A stretch of DNA of 64,000 bases from Paracoccus alkanivorans (GCF_003697785.1 NZ_QOKZ01000002.1:434001-498000); one strand, 5' to 3'; shown: positions 1 through 8,814, counted from the first letter of the stretch. Program-made: numbers and translations. Notes: generated by a model not told the origin, from the sequence alone.

Positions 1-1
1 G

Positions 2-1048
2 GCCACGCTGCGCGACGCGGTCGATCACCTGACCGACCGCCGCCCGCTGGCCCGCGCCACCCCCGGCATGGCCGGCGATCCTCCGGTCACGGGCTGCCTG
101 TCCGAGGTCAAGGGACAGGAACGCGCCAAGCGTGCCCTCGAAATCGCCGCCGCGGGCCGCCATCACCTGCTGATGGCCAGTCCGCCCGGCGCGGGGAAAT
201 CCATGCTCGCGGCCCGCCTGCCCGGCCTGATGCCCCCCCTCACCCCGGCCGAGGCGCTGGAGACCTCGATGATCCACTCTCTCGCGGGGATGCTGAAGGA
301 TGGCGGCATCTCGCGCCTCGCCCCGTTCCGCGAGCCTCATCACACCGCCTCGATGCCGGCCATCGTCGGCGGCGGACGCGGCGCCAAACCGGGAGAGATC
401 AGCCTCGCCCATAACGGCGTGCTGTTCATGGATGAATTCCCCGAGTTTTCCCGCCAGGTGCTGGAAACCCTGCGCCAGCCCATCGAGACGGGCGAGGTCA
501 CCATCGCCCGCGCCAATGCGCATATCCGCTATCCCTGCCGCTTCCTGCTGATCGCCGCTGCCAATCCCTGCCGCTGCGGTCATATGGTCGATGCGGGGCG
601 GGCCTGTTCGCGCGCGCCGGTTTGCGGCGCCGAGTATATGGGCAGGATCTCCGGGCCGCTGATGGACCGCTTCGACCTGCGCCTCGACCTTCCCGCCGTC
701 GGTTTCCACGAACTGGAACTGCCCGGCAGCGGGGAAAGCTCGGCCATCATCGCCGCCCGTATCGCGGCTGCCCGCGCCATCCAGGCCCGGCGCTTTCGCG
801 ATCATCCCCGCCTGCGTGTCAATGCCGACGCCTCGGGCACGATCCTCGACGAAATCGCCGGCCCGGACGGGGAAGGCCGCGACCTCATCGTGAAAGCCTC
901 CGAACGTCTTGGCCTCACGGCGCGGGGCTATCACCGTATCCTGCGAACCGCCCGCACCATCGCCGATCTCGATGGCTCTGAAAACGTCCGCAAGCCACAT
1001 CTGGCCGAAGCGATCAGCTATCGCCTGCCCTTCGTCGCAGGAGGCTGA
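2..1048 (+). CDS. YifB/ComM-family Mg-chelatase-like AAA+ ATPase, 3' part
   Basis: C-terminal two thirds of a ComM/YifB-type ATPase; the reading frame is open to the left window edge (residues ATLRDAVDHLT precede the first internal Met), so the start lies outside. Visible: Walker A SPPGAGKSMLAARLPGL, Walker B region NGVLFMDEFPEFSRQVLETL, a Cys-rich loop NPCRCGHMVDAGRACSRAP, and the C-terminal Mg-chelatase domain ending SYRLPFVAGG. The family is a cytoplasmic hexameric helicase-like ATPase which in ComM promotes branch migration during natural transformation. Function in this organism is inferred from family only. The next 137 bp hold a dispersed repeat. Confidence 0.93.
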   Translation, partial: ATLRDAVDHLTDRRPLARATPGMAGDPPVTGCLSEVKGQERAKRALEIAAAGRHHLLMASPPGAGKSMLAARLPGLMPPLTPAEALETSMIHSLAGMLKDGGISRLAPFREPHHTASMPAIVGGGRGAKPGEISLAHNGVLFMDEFPEFSRQVLETLRQPIETGEVTIARANAHIRYPCRFLLIAAANPCRCGHMVDAGRACSRAPVCGAEYMGRISGPLMDRFDLRLDLPAVGFHELELPGSGESSAIIAARIAAARAIQARRFRDHPRLRVNADASGTILDEIAGPDGEGRDLIVKASERLGLTARGYHRILRTARTIADLDGSENVRKPHLAEAISYRLPFVAGG

Positions 1049-1105
1049 AATCCGTTTTCAGACAGGCGACAAGCATGCGGGCGGCTCCCTGTCCCGCCAG
1101 CCCCA

Positions 1106-1211
1106 TAAAGCATTTTCAGGAAAAGTGGATACCGGTTTTCCGTCCGAAAATGCGTATAAACAAAAGATTGCAGCATTTCGGCGTTTCAGCGAAAAGCCGG
1201 AATGCTGTAAG
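1106..1211 (+). repeat. Dispersed repeat family A, copy 1
   Basis: Begins TAAAGCATTTTCAGG, continues through GGATACCGGTTTTC and GAAAATGCG, and ends in an imperfect palindrome (CAGCATTTCGGC...GCCGGAATGCTG). The same arrangement recurs at 30777-30925, 44045-44149 and 54558-54640. It overlaps the last codons of the KbaZ-type gene. It resembles the palindromic intergenic elements common in alphaproteobacteria; no coding capacity. Confidence 0.75.
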
Positions 1212-2484
1212 GGCAGCAGGCGAACACATAATCCCGCATCAGCCGCTCCACCGCCGCAAGCGCCAATTCGCGCGCCTGCGGGGCAAGCCTTCCGGCCCGG
1301 ACATCGGCATAGGAAGCCCCCAGATATTGCCCGACCAGGGTTTCGGGAAGCGCGCGCTCGCCCAGCAGCGCGAAAAGCTCCTTCACCGCCCTTTCGGCCC
1401 TCGGATCCGGCCAGTAATAGCGAATACGGTCGCTATAGGAAAAATGCCGCTGCAGCGCACGCTCGGCATCTGCACCATGATAATAGCGGTCCCAGCTCCC
1501 CGGTGCGTCCAGCATCACAGCCTCCATCACCGCGCGCAGGGTCTGCGGCCGCTGGCCCGGAAACAGCTCTTCGGCGATCGCGTCCAGACCGTAGAGCGCC
1601 TCGCGCAGCACGAAGGTCAGGCCGGGGCCGACCTTGAGGATCGCGAATCCATCCCGCACCAGCGAGGCGAGGGCGTCGCGCGTCTGGTAATCCGTCGAAT
1701 GCGCCTCGAAAACCACCCCCGGCATGCCGCCCAAAGTGGCGCTCAGCCCCGCCGCGGCACCGGGGTCGTAATCGATGACATTGTGGTTGCCGAACTCCAC
1801 CCCCGGCTGAACGACCAGCCCGACGACGCGGTCGAAGGCTCCGGCCAGCCCTGCCGCGTGAAAGGCGTCACGATGCACCGAAAACGTCGCCTGTGCGGCA
1901 TCCGGGCCGGTCACTTCAAGGGCTTCGATCTCTTCCATCGCGCCGCCCGGAATCGGGACCTCGGTGCCAATGATATAGACCGGCGCCACGCCGCCCGCAG
2001 GCCGCGCCGCCTCGGCCGCGGCCGCCAGACGCGCGGCACGCACCGCCGTTTCGGCATCGTCCAGCGCGGCCGGCTCGCCCGCGCAGCCCATCGAGCAATC
2101 CAGGTGCAGCTTGCTGAACCCGGCACCGGCATATGCGCGGATCATGGTTTCGGCCTTTGCCATCGCCTCCTCGGCGGGCAGGTGCTTCCACGGGTTCGGG
2201 CCTAGATGGTCACCGCCAAGGATCAACCGTTCCAGCGGAAAATCCATCCGCCCGGCGATATCTTCAACGAAGCGGCGAAAATCCGCAGGAGTCATGCCCG
2301 TATAGCCGCCATCCTGGTTCACCTGGTTGCAGGTGGCCTCGATCAGCAGCGGCAAAGGCGTCGGCGCGATGCAACGCATTGCGGCCTCGATCACCAGCGG
2401 ATGCGCGGTGCAGATCGAGGGAATACCCGAGGGACCGGGCCGGTCGCGCCAATCCGCGATGGAATGCAAGGGATTTTCGCTCAT
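1186..2484 (-). CDS. D-tagatose-bisphosphate aldolase class II, non-catalytic subunit (KbaZ/GatZ family)
   Basis: 432 aa, normal family length. Recognised from the N-terminal block PLLIEATCNQVNQDGGYTGM, ILGGDHLGPNPW and LHLDCSMGC, typical of KbaZ/GatZ. In enterobacteria this subunit stabilises the catalytic GatY/KbaY aldolase of tagatose/galactitol catabolism; no GatY/KbaY partner lies in the window. Its ATG overlaps the stop of the upstream sugar kinase by 4 nt, so they are co-transcribed and probably act on the same sugar. The C-terminal residues CCPYSIPAFR and the stop lie inside dispersed repeat A1, suggesting the 3' end was rewritten by the repeat. Physiological substrate is inference. 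Confidence 0.88.
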   Translation of the reverse strand: MSENPLHSIADWRDRPGPSGIPSICTAHPLVIEAAMRCIAPTPLPLLIEATCNQVNQDGGYTGMTPADFRRFVEDIAGRMDFPLERLILGGDHLGPNPWKHLPAEEAMAKAETMIRAYAGAGFSKLHLDCSMGCAGEPAALDDAETAVRAARLAAAAEAARPAGGVAPVYIIGTEVPIPGGAMEEIEALEVTGPDAAQATFSVHRDAFHAAGLAGAFDRVVGLVVQPGVEFGNHNVIDYDPGAAAGLSATLGGMPGVVFEAHSTDYQTRDALASLVRDGFAILKVGPGLTFVLREALYGLDAIAEELFPGQRPQTLRAVMEAVMLDAPGSWDRYYHGADAERALQRHFSYSDRIRYYWPDPRAERAVKELFALLGERALPETLVGQYLGASYADVRAGRLAPQARELALAAVERLMRDYVFACCPYSIPAFR

Positions 2485-3431
2485 GACCCGGTCCTTTCCC
2501 GTTCCGCCAGCAATTCGTCCAGTTCCTCGCGCGTCGAGCTGCCCTCCATCGGTCCAAGCCGCGTCACGGCCCGCGCCCCGGCGGCATTGGCATATCGCAG
2601 GGCCTGCCCCGGCTCGGCCCCCGCCAGCCAGAAGCTCAGGAAAGCGCCGCCGAAACAGTCGCCCGCGCCTGTCGGGTCCACCTCGTCAACGGCGATGGGG
2701 TGCGCATCCTCTCGCAGACCATCCTGGAACAGGCTCGCGCCCTGCCCGCCGCGCTTCACGACGATGGTGCGGATTCCGCGTTCCAGCAATGCCCGGATCG
2801 CCCTGTCCTCGTCATCCGTCCGCTCGAACAGGAACAGTTCTTCTCCCGAGGGCAGGAAGAGATCCGTCATGCCCAGCACCTCCTCCAGCGCCTCGCGCAG
2901 GCCGGGCGCATCGAGGATCTCGGGGCGAAGATTGGGGTCGAAGGAAATCGTGCCGCCGCGCGCCTTGATCCGGCGGGCGGCATCCATGACCATCCCGCCC
3001 AGCCCCGGCGCGGAAAGCGCGGTTCCCATGACATGCATGTGACCGCAGCTTTCGATCAGCGCCTCGGAGGCAGCGGTGGGCAGCAGATTGCCGCAGGCGC
3101 TGTGACGGATATTATAGACGAAGGCGCGGCTGCCATCGGCGCGGTAACGCACGAAGGCGCTGCCCGTGGTTTCACCCGGGGCCGTCTCGATCCCGGAAAC
3201 ATCCACGCCGTCGGCCGCCAGCCGCTCGATATTCAGCCGCCCGAAATCGTCGCCGCCTACGCGCGAGACGATGGCGCAGGGCGTGCCCAGCTTGCCCAGC
3301 TGGTCGATGAAGATCGCCGGCGCGCCAGAGGGGAACGGCCCAACCAGGGGCTGCGCCTGCAGGAAGCCGTCGCCCTTGGTGGTGGCCACGATCTCGACAA
3401 GAATTTCACCGATCGTCAGAACCTTGCGCAT
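2481..3431 (-). CDS. PfkB-family carbohydrate kinase (probable tagatose/ketose kinase)
   Basis: 316 aa cytoplasmic ribokinase-fold kinase. The N-terminus MRKVLTIGEILVEIVATTKG and the C-terminal PfkB signature DPTGAGDCFGGAF (anion hole and catalytic Asp) are both present. PfkB enzymes phosphorylate sugars or nucleosides with ATP; coupling by 4-nt overlap to a KbaZ-type aldolase subunit suggests the product is a ketose phosphate cleaved later. Similar pairs in alphaproteobacteria are annotated tagatose kinase, which I regard as probable, not proven. First gene of the pair; 280 bp upstream are shared with the divergent secreted-protein gene at 3711. Confidence 0.87.
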   Translation of the reverse strand: MRKVLTIGEILVEIVATTKGDGFLQAQPLVGPFPSGAPAIFIDQLGKLGTPCAIVSRVGGDDFGRLNIERLAADGVDVSGIETAPGETTGSAFVRYRADGSRAFVYNIRHSACGNLLPTAASEALIESCGHMHVMGTALSAPGLGGMVMDAARRIKARGGTISFDPNLRPEILDAPGLREALEEVLGMTDLFLPSGEELFLFERTDDEDRAIRALLERGIRTIVVKRGGQGASLFQDGLREDAHPIAVDEVDPTGAGDCFGGAFLSFWLAGAEPGQALRYANAAGARAVTRLGPMEGSSTREELDELLAERERTGS

Positions 3432-3710
3432 TCATCACCCCGCCGCCTTGCCGCCCCCGCATTCGTCCCGGCGGTGGTTGCCGGATCACTAGCCCGATTT
3501 TTTACTCGCGTCAATTTTGGCGAAGTGCCGGGAGCATGGAATCCGGGCACGGCCGGGCAATTTCAGCCCAGCCATCACGACCCGCCGCGAAATCCCGCGC
3601 GAAACAAGGGGCCGCAGGCCCGCGCCCGGCTGCGCCGCAATCCGCACCATGGCTCTACACGGGCCGCAAATCCCTTGCACAACGCCCCTTCACGCCCCAT
3701 CTTGCCTTTC

Positions 3711-4184
3711 ATGCAGATACGCGCCCTGACCCTTGCCGCATTCCTGACCCCGGCCCTGTTCGCCGCGCCGGTCCTGTTTGCCCAAGACGATTCCGAACCT
3801 TGGCAGCCGCCCATGCAGGACAGCCCTCCGGCGGAAAGCGCACCGGAAGAGGACGGGACCGACCTGATCGGGCGCGGCGTGGGCATCCTGATGGAAAACT
3901 TCTTGCGCGATGTCGGCCCGGAACTGGGTCAGCTCGGTCAGGACATGTCGGGCGCGCTGTCCGACATGGCGCCGGTGCTGAAGGATCTCAGCGTTCTGGT
4001 CGACGACCTGCGCAATTACGAGGCGCCGGAGCGGCTGGAGAACGGCGATATCGTCATCCGGCGCAGGGCGGATGCGCCACCGCCGCCGCCGATCGGGGAT
4101 AACCTGCGCGACTTCACCGCCCCCGAGGATCACCCCGCGCCATCGGTGCCGCGCGATCCGGACGCCCCTGAAATCGACCTCTGA
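3711..4184 (+). CDS. Small secreted acidic/proline-rich protein, function unknown
   Basis: 157 aa from ATG 3711; the frame is open far upstream, but only this Met is followed by a signal peptide (residues 1-24, ending FAAPVLFA before QDDSEP). The mature protein has an acidic Pro-rich linker, a central amphipathic segment (LMENFLRDVGPELGQLGQDM) and a Pro-rich tail (DAPPPPPIGDNLR). Short proteins of this type occur across Rhodobacteraceae, sometimes misnamed AAA+ ATPase; no Walker motif is visible. It is probably periplasmic. Its last 55 nt overlap the 3' end of the convergent exonuclease-fusion gene. Confidence 0.75.
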   Translation: MQIRALTLAAFLTPALFAAPVLFAQDDSEPWQPPMQDSPPAESAPEEDGTDLIGRGVGILMENFLRDVGPELGQLGQDMSGALSDMAPVLKDLSVLVDDLRNYEAPERLENGDIVIRRRADAPPPPPIGDNLRDFTAPEDHPAPSVPRDPDAPEIDL

Positions 4185-6100
4185 TTGACGTCGGCGATCA
4201 GGCGGCGATGGCGCCGGGCCTCGGCGGTGATTTCCTCGAAACGGGTAATCCCCTTCGCCTCCAGCGCCGGGATCAGCCGCAGGAAAATCTCTGCCGTCGC
4301 GGTGGCGTCCCCCATCGCGGTATGGCGCAGCCCGGGCGCAATGGCGACGCCAAGGCGCTCGGCCAGCGCGTCCAGCGTATGCGGCACCGCACCGCCCCAG
4401 ACCATGGCGGACAGCAGCACCGTATCCAGCACCCTGTTATCGAAATGCACCCCCGTTCCCGGCCCGGCAGCGCGAAGCATCCCCATGTCGAACGGGGCGT
4501 TATGCGCGACCAGCACCGCGTCCTCGGCAAAGTGGTGAAATGCGGTCAGCGCAGCGCGCATATCCGGGGCCTCTGCGGCCATCGCATCGGTGATGCCGTG
4601 GATCGCGACCGCGCCGGGCGGGATCGGACGGCCCGGATTGACCAGAGTCTCGAAACGCTCGCCCGTCAGCCGCCCCCGGGCGATCCTGAGTCCGGCAATC
4701 TGCACGATCCGGTCGGAAGCCTCCAGCCCGGTCGTCTCGGTGTCGAACACCACGCAGGTCAGATCGGCCAGCCGGGACGATGCCGCCCCACGGGCCGCCA
4801 GCGCGAAATCATAGGTCAGCCCCGCCGCGTCAAGCCGGTCGGGCACAAGTTGCAGCGGCAGGACAAGGCACGGCCCGTCCTGGCTGTTTTCCGGCCAGAC
4901 GCCAGTGCCATGTGCCGCGAGGATATCGGCGCCGGTCAGGCCGGGTTGCCCGGGGTCGGGGGCCTCCTCCAGCCAGCGCTCCAAACGGGCCATCGGCACG
5001 GCTTCCCCCTGCCATTCAAGGCGCAGGTGCAATTCCCCGTCCTCGCGGCGAAGGCGCAGATGCGGCCGTGCGCCGCCATCGCGCAGCCTCGCGTCCAGCC
5101 GGCGCAGCAATGCGTTCATCGCGCCGGCCTCGGCCAGAACCGACAGCCGCGGCGGATCGCCATCGACCGCCAGCCCCGCCACCAACTCGTTCAGCCCCGC
5201 CCGCGCGGCAGGTCCTTCGCCGGTGAACGCTTCGGACAGCTGCCTTGTCGCTGCGGCCAGCCCCTGCCCCTCGTCCCGGATCGCCCTTGCCAGTGCGGGC
5301 GGGATCGGCCCGTCCAATGCGTCCAGCATCGGAACCAGCGTCGCGGCATGGCGGCGGAGCGCCTCAAGCGCGTCATGGGGTGGCGGGCGGCTCGCGGCCT
5401 GATCGCGCAGGATCAGCAGGATATCCTCTTCGATCCGGCGCATGCGGCCCGACAGCCGCACGCCTTCCGGGGTCAGGCAGACAAGATCGGTCGCCTCCGC
5501 TCCGGCGGCCAGGCGCGCATCCGCAGCCTCGATCGCGCCGGGGGCGATATGGCGCTGGATCGGCCGGTCCAGCGCCAGCCCCGGCAACAAGCGTGCCGCC
5601 GAGGCATTGTAGAACACAACCCGCCCACCGGAATCGGTCATCACCGCGGCCGCGCCGAAATCGGCCAGGATCGATTCCAGCCGTGCCTTCTCGCGGATCA
5701 GGTCGGCGGCATGTTCGGCCACCGCCTCGGACAATGCCTCGGCATTATGCGCCCGAGCCTCGGCAGCGTCATGTGCCGCCGGGCCAAGATCGCCGAGGTA
5801 ACGCGCCTGTCCGGAATCGGGGATCCGCCCGGTCCGCAAGGCCCCTGCCAGCCCGTCGATGGGACGGGCGAAATGGCGGTCGAACAGGAACCAGACCGCG
5901 GCAATCAGCGCCAGGATGCCAAAACCCGCGATCACCCCGGCCTGCAGCATCGGGTCCAGCGCCTCGCGCGGCGCGACCCCATTGCCAAGCAGCCGCCGCG
6001 CGCCCACCCACAGCGCCAGCCCGATCACCACCAGCGCAGCAACCGCAAGCCCTGCAAAGATCAGCAGGACGCGCAGCCGCAGGCCGATCCCCCGGGTCAT
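4130..6100 (-). CDS. Membrane-anchored PAS / kinase-like / DEDDh 3'-5' exonuclease fusion
   Basis: 656 aa multidomain protein. Two membrane segments (about 10-32 and 53-75) are followed by a HAMP-like stretch (76-130) and a PAS-like region (about 140-235, AAVMTDSGGRVVFYNASAARLL). Residues about 243-415 resemble a worn histidine-kinase core: helical pair 243-310, then an ATPase-like fold without a clear N or G box. The last 200 residues are a DnaQ-type exonuclease with D453 and E455 (FDTETTG), D538 (HNAPFD), H593 and D598 (H-x4-D), a complete DEDDh set. The start overlaps the receiver-domain stop by 4 nt, so it ends the acetate operon. Substrate unknown; a role in nanoRNA or nucleotide-messenger turnover is speculation. 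Confidence 0.85.
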   Translation of the reverse strand: MTRGIGLRLRVLLIFAGLAVAALVVIGLALWVGARRLLGNGVAPREALDPMLQAGVIAGFGILALIAAVWFLFDRHFARPIDGLAGALRTGRIPDSGQARYLGDLGPAAHDAAEARAHNAEALSEAVAEHAADLIREKARLESILADFGAAAVMTDSGGRVVFYNASAARLLPGLALDRPIQRHIAPGAIEAADARLAAGAEATDLVCLTPEGVRLSGRMRRIEEDILLILRDQAASRPPPHDALEALRRHAATLVPMLDALDGPIPPALARAIRDEGQGLAAATRQLSEAFTGEGPAARAGLNELVAGLAVDGDPPRLSVLAEAGAMNALLRRLDARLRDGGARPHLRLRREDGELHLRLEWQGEAVPMARLERWLEEAPDPGQPGLTGADILAAHGTGVWPENSQDGPCLVLPLQLVPDRLDAAGLTYDFALAARGAASSRLADLTCVVFDTETTGLEASDRIVQIAGLRIARGRLTGERFETLVNPGRPIPPGAVAIHGITDAMAAEAPDMRAALTAFHHFAEDAVLVAHNAPFDMGMLRAAGPGTGVHFDNRVLDTVLLSAMVWGGAVPHTLDALAERLGVAIAPGLRHTAMGDATATAEIFLRLIPALEAKGITRFEEITAEARRHRRLIADVNQRSISGASGSRGTDGAG

Positions 6101-6465
6101 TCCCGCTCCAGCAGCCTTGCCATCTCGGCCCTGAGCTCGGACAGTTCGAAAGGCTTGGCGATGAAACCGTCGGCACCAAGCGCCAGCCCCTTGCGGCGCT
6201 CGACCACCGAGCCCCGCGCGGTCATCATCAGCACCCGGACGTCCTTGAGCGCCGGATCGGCCCGCAGATCCTGCACGATCTGGTAGCCCGAGACATCCGG
6301 CAGCATCACGTCCAGCAGTACCAGGTCGGGCCTTTCCGCCCGGATCTGATCGACCGCCCCGGCCCCCGTCGCCAACCGGGAATGGCTGTGCCCGTCCCGC
6401 GACAGCAGGAAATCAAGCGCGATGGCGATATTGTCCTCGTCCTCGACCACCAGGATCTCGGCCAT
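6097..6465 (-). CDS. Single-domain response regulator (CheY-like receiver)
   Basis: 122 aa; a receiver with no output domain. Key residues: acidic pocket E8/D9 (LVVEDED), phospho-acceptor D52 (LVLLDVMLPD), T82 (MMTARG) and K104 (AKPFE). I chose ATG 6465 because it lies at the conserved receiver N-terminus and overlaps the preceding stop by 1 nt (TGATG); a longer frame upstream lies inside the neighbouring gene. It sits directly before the PAS/kinase-like/exonuclease gene, which makes that protein its likely partner, but no canonical histidine kinase is seen in the operon, so the phosphodonor is uncertain. Confidence 0.92.
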   Translation of the reverse strand: MAEILVVEDEDNIAIALDFLLSRDGHSHSRLATGAGAVDQIRAERPDLVLLDVMLPDVSGYQIVQDLRADPALKDVRVLMMTARGSVVERRKGLALGADGFIAKPFELSELRAEMARLLERE

Positions 6466-6965
6466 CACCCGCCCTCCCCCTCGCATACGACGCCAAAGGC
6501 CGGATCCGTGGTCTCGGCCTTCCGCCATTCCCCGCCCGCAACCGAGAACATGCCCTTCGCGCAATCGAAATCCTGTGGCACGATCCGGGTGGGACCGCGC
6601 CGCTCGATCAACATGATCCTGGCCCGCTTCACGCCTTCCCCGGTCTCGCTGATCTGCCCCGGATCCAACGTGGCAAAGCGAACCACCACCGGCGCAAGAT
6701 AGGTCCACGGCGCCCATGGCTGACTGTCATGCCCGATCGCCAGCAATTCCGCCCCTTCGGGCAGTTGCTGCCTGGCGCGATCGAACCATGTGTAATCGTT
6801 CCACACCGAGTAACCGATCATCGACAGCCCCACCCCGGCGGGCAGGATCCATCGCGGGGGCGAGAACCCGGCCTTGCGGGCCGCATGCATCGCCGCAAAG
6901 AGCAGCGCGGCCACCCCTATCCCCACCGTGATCGCGGCGACAAGCTCGAAACCCATACCGGTCAT
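6465..6965 (-). CDS. Small membrane protein of the acetate operon, function unknown
   Basis: 166 aa with an N-terminal membrane segment (about 7-28) and a second hydrophobic stretch (about 40-52, ILPAGVGLSMIGYSVW), then a soluble domain carrying WFDRARQQLPEGAELLAIGHDSQPWAPWTY split over two motifs, and a Cys near each end of the tail (FDCAKGMF, VVCEGEGG). I recognise no functional domain. It overlaps the nucleotidyltransferase stop by 4 nt and the receiver start by 1 nt, so it is translated as part of the same unit. An accessory role to the symporter or sensor is only a guess. Confidence 0.75.
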   Translation of the reverse strand: MTGMGFELVAAITVGIGVAALLFAAMHAARKAGFSPPRWILPAGVGLSMIGYSVWNDYTWFDRARQQLPEGAELLAIGHDSQPWAPWTYLAPVVVRFATLDPGQISETGEGVKRARIMLIERRGPTRIVPQDFDCAKGMFSVAGGEWRKAETTDPAFGVVCEGEGG

Positions 6966-8770
6966 CCCAGCAATCCTTTCCCATGGCCCGCGGCCGATTG
7001 CATGCCGCGCACGACGACGAAAGCATCACGCAGATGGCTGCGCTCGAAATCCGGCAGATCGGCGGGCGAAAGGTAATTGTCAGGCGCACGCCCCGCGCGG
7101 ATCAGGTCGGCCTGGTTGTCCAGCCGCATCGTCTGGATCAGGTCATAGGCCGCGATCAGGTCGCGTGCGCCGCTGCCCGAGATCACGCCCTTGGCCTCGG
7201 CATCCTGCAGCCGCGCGCGCGTATTCACCGGCGTCAGCCGCCCCTGCAACGCATAGATCCGCGCCAGGTCGATGACCGGCACGACCCCGTTATGCTTCAT
7301 GTCGATATGGTCGCGGTGCTCGCCATGCCGGATCGTCGCGAAACCGCCGATCAGCCCCAGGGGCGGACGATGCTTGAGCGAATTGGACAGCATATGCGCC
7401 ACGAAGATCGAGTTCTTCTCGGCCTGCTCCAGCGTCTCGACCTGCAATCCCGCCAGCAGCGAGGTCTCTCCGCCGATGCCGCGCAGATCGAACATCACCG
7501 AGGCCAGCATCTGTGCCTCCGGGTCGGGGGTGGCGATCCAGTCGCGGAAATATCGGCGCCAGACATCGCGCGGCTGCCGCCAGCGCGGGTTGGTCGCCAT
7601 CATGTCGCCGGGGCAATAGACGTAACCGCATTCGTTCAGCCCGTCGCTGACGAATCGGGCCAGAGCCTCGAACCAAGGTTCCGCCGGATCGGTCCCTTCG
7701 GCGAGGATCAGGCAATTGTCCTGGTCGCTCACCCCGGTCTGTTCCTGCCGCCCCTGGCTGCCGCAAGCCGCCCAGAGATACGGCGCGGGGGCCGGCCCAA
7801 GCTCCGCCTCGGCCATTTCGAGCAGGCGGCGGGTCACCGCATCGGCGATATCCGAGATCATCCGCGTGATGACCTCGTGCCGCTGACGCGCCCGGACCAG
7901 CTGCACCAGCAGGTCGGGGATCCGGGCGGCCGTCTCGGCCATATCGGCCACGCTGTCCGCCTGCGCGATGTCGCGGACCAGCCCGCTGGCCGAGATCGCC
8001 TGCACCCGGGTCAGGTCGGTCTGGCTGATCATGCCGACGAAACGCCCGTCCTCGACGATGGGCAGATGCCCGATCCGGCGCTCCAGCATGATGTTCAGCA
8101 CATCGTAGCCAAGCGCCGTGGGCGGCAACGTGACCGGATCGGCGGTCATCACCTCGCTCACCGGCATGCGCATGTCGCGGCCCTCGGCCACCACGCGGTT
8201 CGACATGTCGCGGATCGTCACCAGCCCGATCAGCCGTTCGCCTTCGGTGATGCCGAGGCTGCTGATCTGCGCATCGCGCATCATCCGCGCCGCCTCGATG
8301 ACCGTTGTGTCGGGAGAGCAGCTTTGCGGGCGGCGGTTGAGCAACTCGCCCACCTTCAGCAATGCCACGTCCCCGGCGCGCAGCATCGCCCCGCCGCCCC
8401 GGTCGAAGAACCGCGCAACCGGGCGCGAAACGGCGATCAGGCGTGTCAGCTCGTCCCGCGGCAGCATGAGAATCACCGCCTCCCCGACCGCCCGGGCCGA
8501 AGTCACCGCCCTGCCGTCACGCAAGAGCCCCCGTTCGCCGAACGAGTTGCGCGGCCCAAGCTCTGAGACCGACTCGCCATTGCGGTCGGCGACATGGACG
8601 GTCCCGCTCTCGATCAGGAACAGGCCGGGCAACAGCTCGCCATGCCGATAGATCGCGGCACCCGCCGGATAGCTCCTGCGGCTGAAGGAGGCGGCGACCC
8701 GCGCCAACTCGTCCCGCGGCAGGCTGTCATAGGGGTGAACGGTGGAGATGAAATCAGAGATCCCGGACAT
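6962..8770 (-). CDS. cNMP-binding / tandem CBS / DUF294 nucleotidyltransferase-like regulator
   Basis: 602 aa cytoplasmic protein. Order: cyclic-nucleotide-binding fold (about 10-125; phosphate cassette SFGERGLLRDGRAVTSA), two CBS motifs (about 145-205 and 208-265), a DUF294 nucleotidyltransferase-like domain with ACGSQGRQEQTGVSDQDN (G337, S338, D349, D351), and a helical C-terminal domain. The tandem of sensors suggests a switch responding to cNMP and adenylates. Proteins of this build are known next to acs and SSS symporter genes in many proteobacteria. Any nucleotidyl-transfer target is unknown. Start ATG 8770 follows a GGGG-containing leader; the stop overlaps the next gene by 4 nt. Confidence 0.9.
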   Translation of the reverse strand: MSGISDFISTVHPYDSLPRDELARVAASFSRRSYPAGAAIYRHGELLPGLFLIESGTVHVADRNGESVSELGPRNSFGERGLLRDGRAVTSARAVGEAVILMLPRDELTRLIAVSRPVARFFDRGGGAMLRAGDVALLKVGELLNRRPQSCSPDTTVIEAARMMRDAQISSLGITEGERLIGLVTIRDMSNRVVAEGRDMRMPVSEVMTADPVTLPPTALGYDVLNIMLERRIGHLPIVEDGRFVGMISQTDLTRVQAISASGLVRDIAQADSVADMAETAARIPDLLVQLVRARQRHEVITRMISDIADAVTRRLLEMAEAELGPAPAPYLWAACGSQGRQEQTGVSDQDNCLILAEGTDPAEPWFEALARFVSDGLNECGYVYCPGDMMATNPRWRQPRDVWRRYFRDWIATPDPEAQMLASVMFDLRGIGGETSLLAGLQVETLEQAEKNSIFVAHMLSNSLKHRPPLGLIGGFATIRHGEHRDHIDMKHNGVVPVIDLARIYALQGRLTPVNTRARLQDAEAKGVISGSGARDLIAAYDLIQTMRLDNQADLIRAGRAPDNYLSPADLPDFERSHLRDAFVVVRGMQSAAGHGKGLLG

Positions 8771-8814
8771 TCTTCACGACCCCGCTGAAATGCGCCGGAA
8801 AGGTAGGAAAAGCC

